Below are positions 54,678 to 54,809 of a DNA stretch of 54,809 nucleotides, in pieces. A program made the translations under genes and the position numbers. Each line of letters opens with the position of its first letter. Positions within the stretch are counted from its first letter, which is position 1. Below the pieces are notes generated by a model. It saw only the letters and a list, made by a program, of their open reading frames with translations. It was not told the DNA's origin and made no database searches. Source of the DNA: Pleurotus djamor (Eukaryota; Basidiomycota; Agaricomycetes; Agaricales; Pleurotaceae); the NCBI GenBank assembly GCA_029747585.1, contig JAPEVF010000287.1, positions 1-54,809 of the forward strand. The letters run 5' to 3'.

Positions 54678-54809
54678 CACAGCTTTCGGTGGCTTTTTCA
54701 GATCCTGTGAAAAGTCGCAGCTGCTCCCACAGCTTTTCATTGGCTTTTGCAGGGTCTGTGGGAAATTGCTGACCGCTGTGACAGCTTTTTGTGACTTTCA
54801 CACGGTTCG
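54678..54809. repeat. ~50-bp tandem array with CACAGCTTT words, cut by window end
   Basis: Units starting near 54678, 54728 and 54778 share the layout (C/G)ACAGCTTTT, GGCTTTTxCAG, CTGTG. Each of the first two holds an inverted pair (CACAG and CTGTG), so it could fold. Weaker CAGCTTT words occur from about 54620. It may be the subterminal part of an element beyond the window. Confidence 0.6.

Overview
The window looks like nuclear DNA of an Agaricomycete (mushroom-forming basidiomycete). The evidence is the short introns (45-75 bp) in almost every gene, large families of F-box/leucine-rich proteins, a hAT transposase tail, a Ty1/copia relative, a pogo/Tigger-type transposase, an expanded PIF1-type helicase and paired cytochrome P450 genes. 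No rRNA, tRNA, CRISPR array or bacterial-type operon was seen. Where exon borders are given, splice sites, reading phase and, where possible, a paralogue were checked by hand; other borders are marked as approximate.

Layout. 1-7.1 kb is a repeat-rich graveyard. A 228-bp module occurs twice exactly and a third time in part, and a ~180-bp repeat lies at 1.85 and 6.93 kb. A hAT-derived element with inverted ends (2921-6916) has been split by a small LTR retrotransposon (3668-6712) flanked by the 5-bp duplication AGCCC. That retrotransposon carries gag and protease but no integrase or reverse transcriptase. 7.1-15.7 kb holds small, mostly unrecognised genes, an array of diverged copies of one short exon on the minus strand (8.6-10.2 kb), and a three-exon gene resembling a degenerate nucleotidyltransferase. 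16.0-17.8 kb is a PIF1-like helicase with two GC-AG introns. 18.0-19.1 kb is an unknown four-exon gene. 19.2-21.2 kb is a pogo-like transposase preceded by a GGCGTTC/AATCCCGGA repeat array.

21.3-23.8 kb is an inverted, truncated copy of a two-gene block (coiled-coil protein plus F-box protein) whose fuller copy lies at 48.9-52.4 kb. In between are a small C2-domain protein (24.0-24.8 kb), two tandem F-box paralogues (27.5 and 33.1 kb) with a decayed third copy between them, a questin-oxidase-like enzyme (35.0-36.7 kb), and a duplicated pair made of a cytochrome P450 and an unknown helical protein (38.1-46.7 kb). A third kind of F-box-like gene lies at 52.5-53.8 kb. The last 130 bp carry a short tandem array that runs off the window.

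How it may work together. The oxidase and the two P450s are the only clear enzymes of metabolism and lie within 12 kb, so a small oxidative gene cluster is possible but unproven. The rest reads as fast-evolving accessory DNA: F-box families being born and lost, segmental duplication, and nested non-autonomous transposons.
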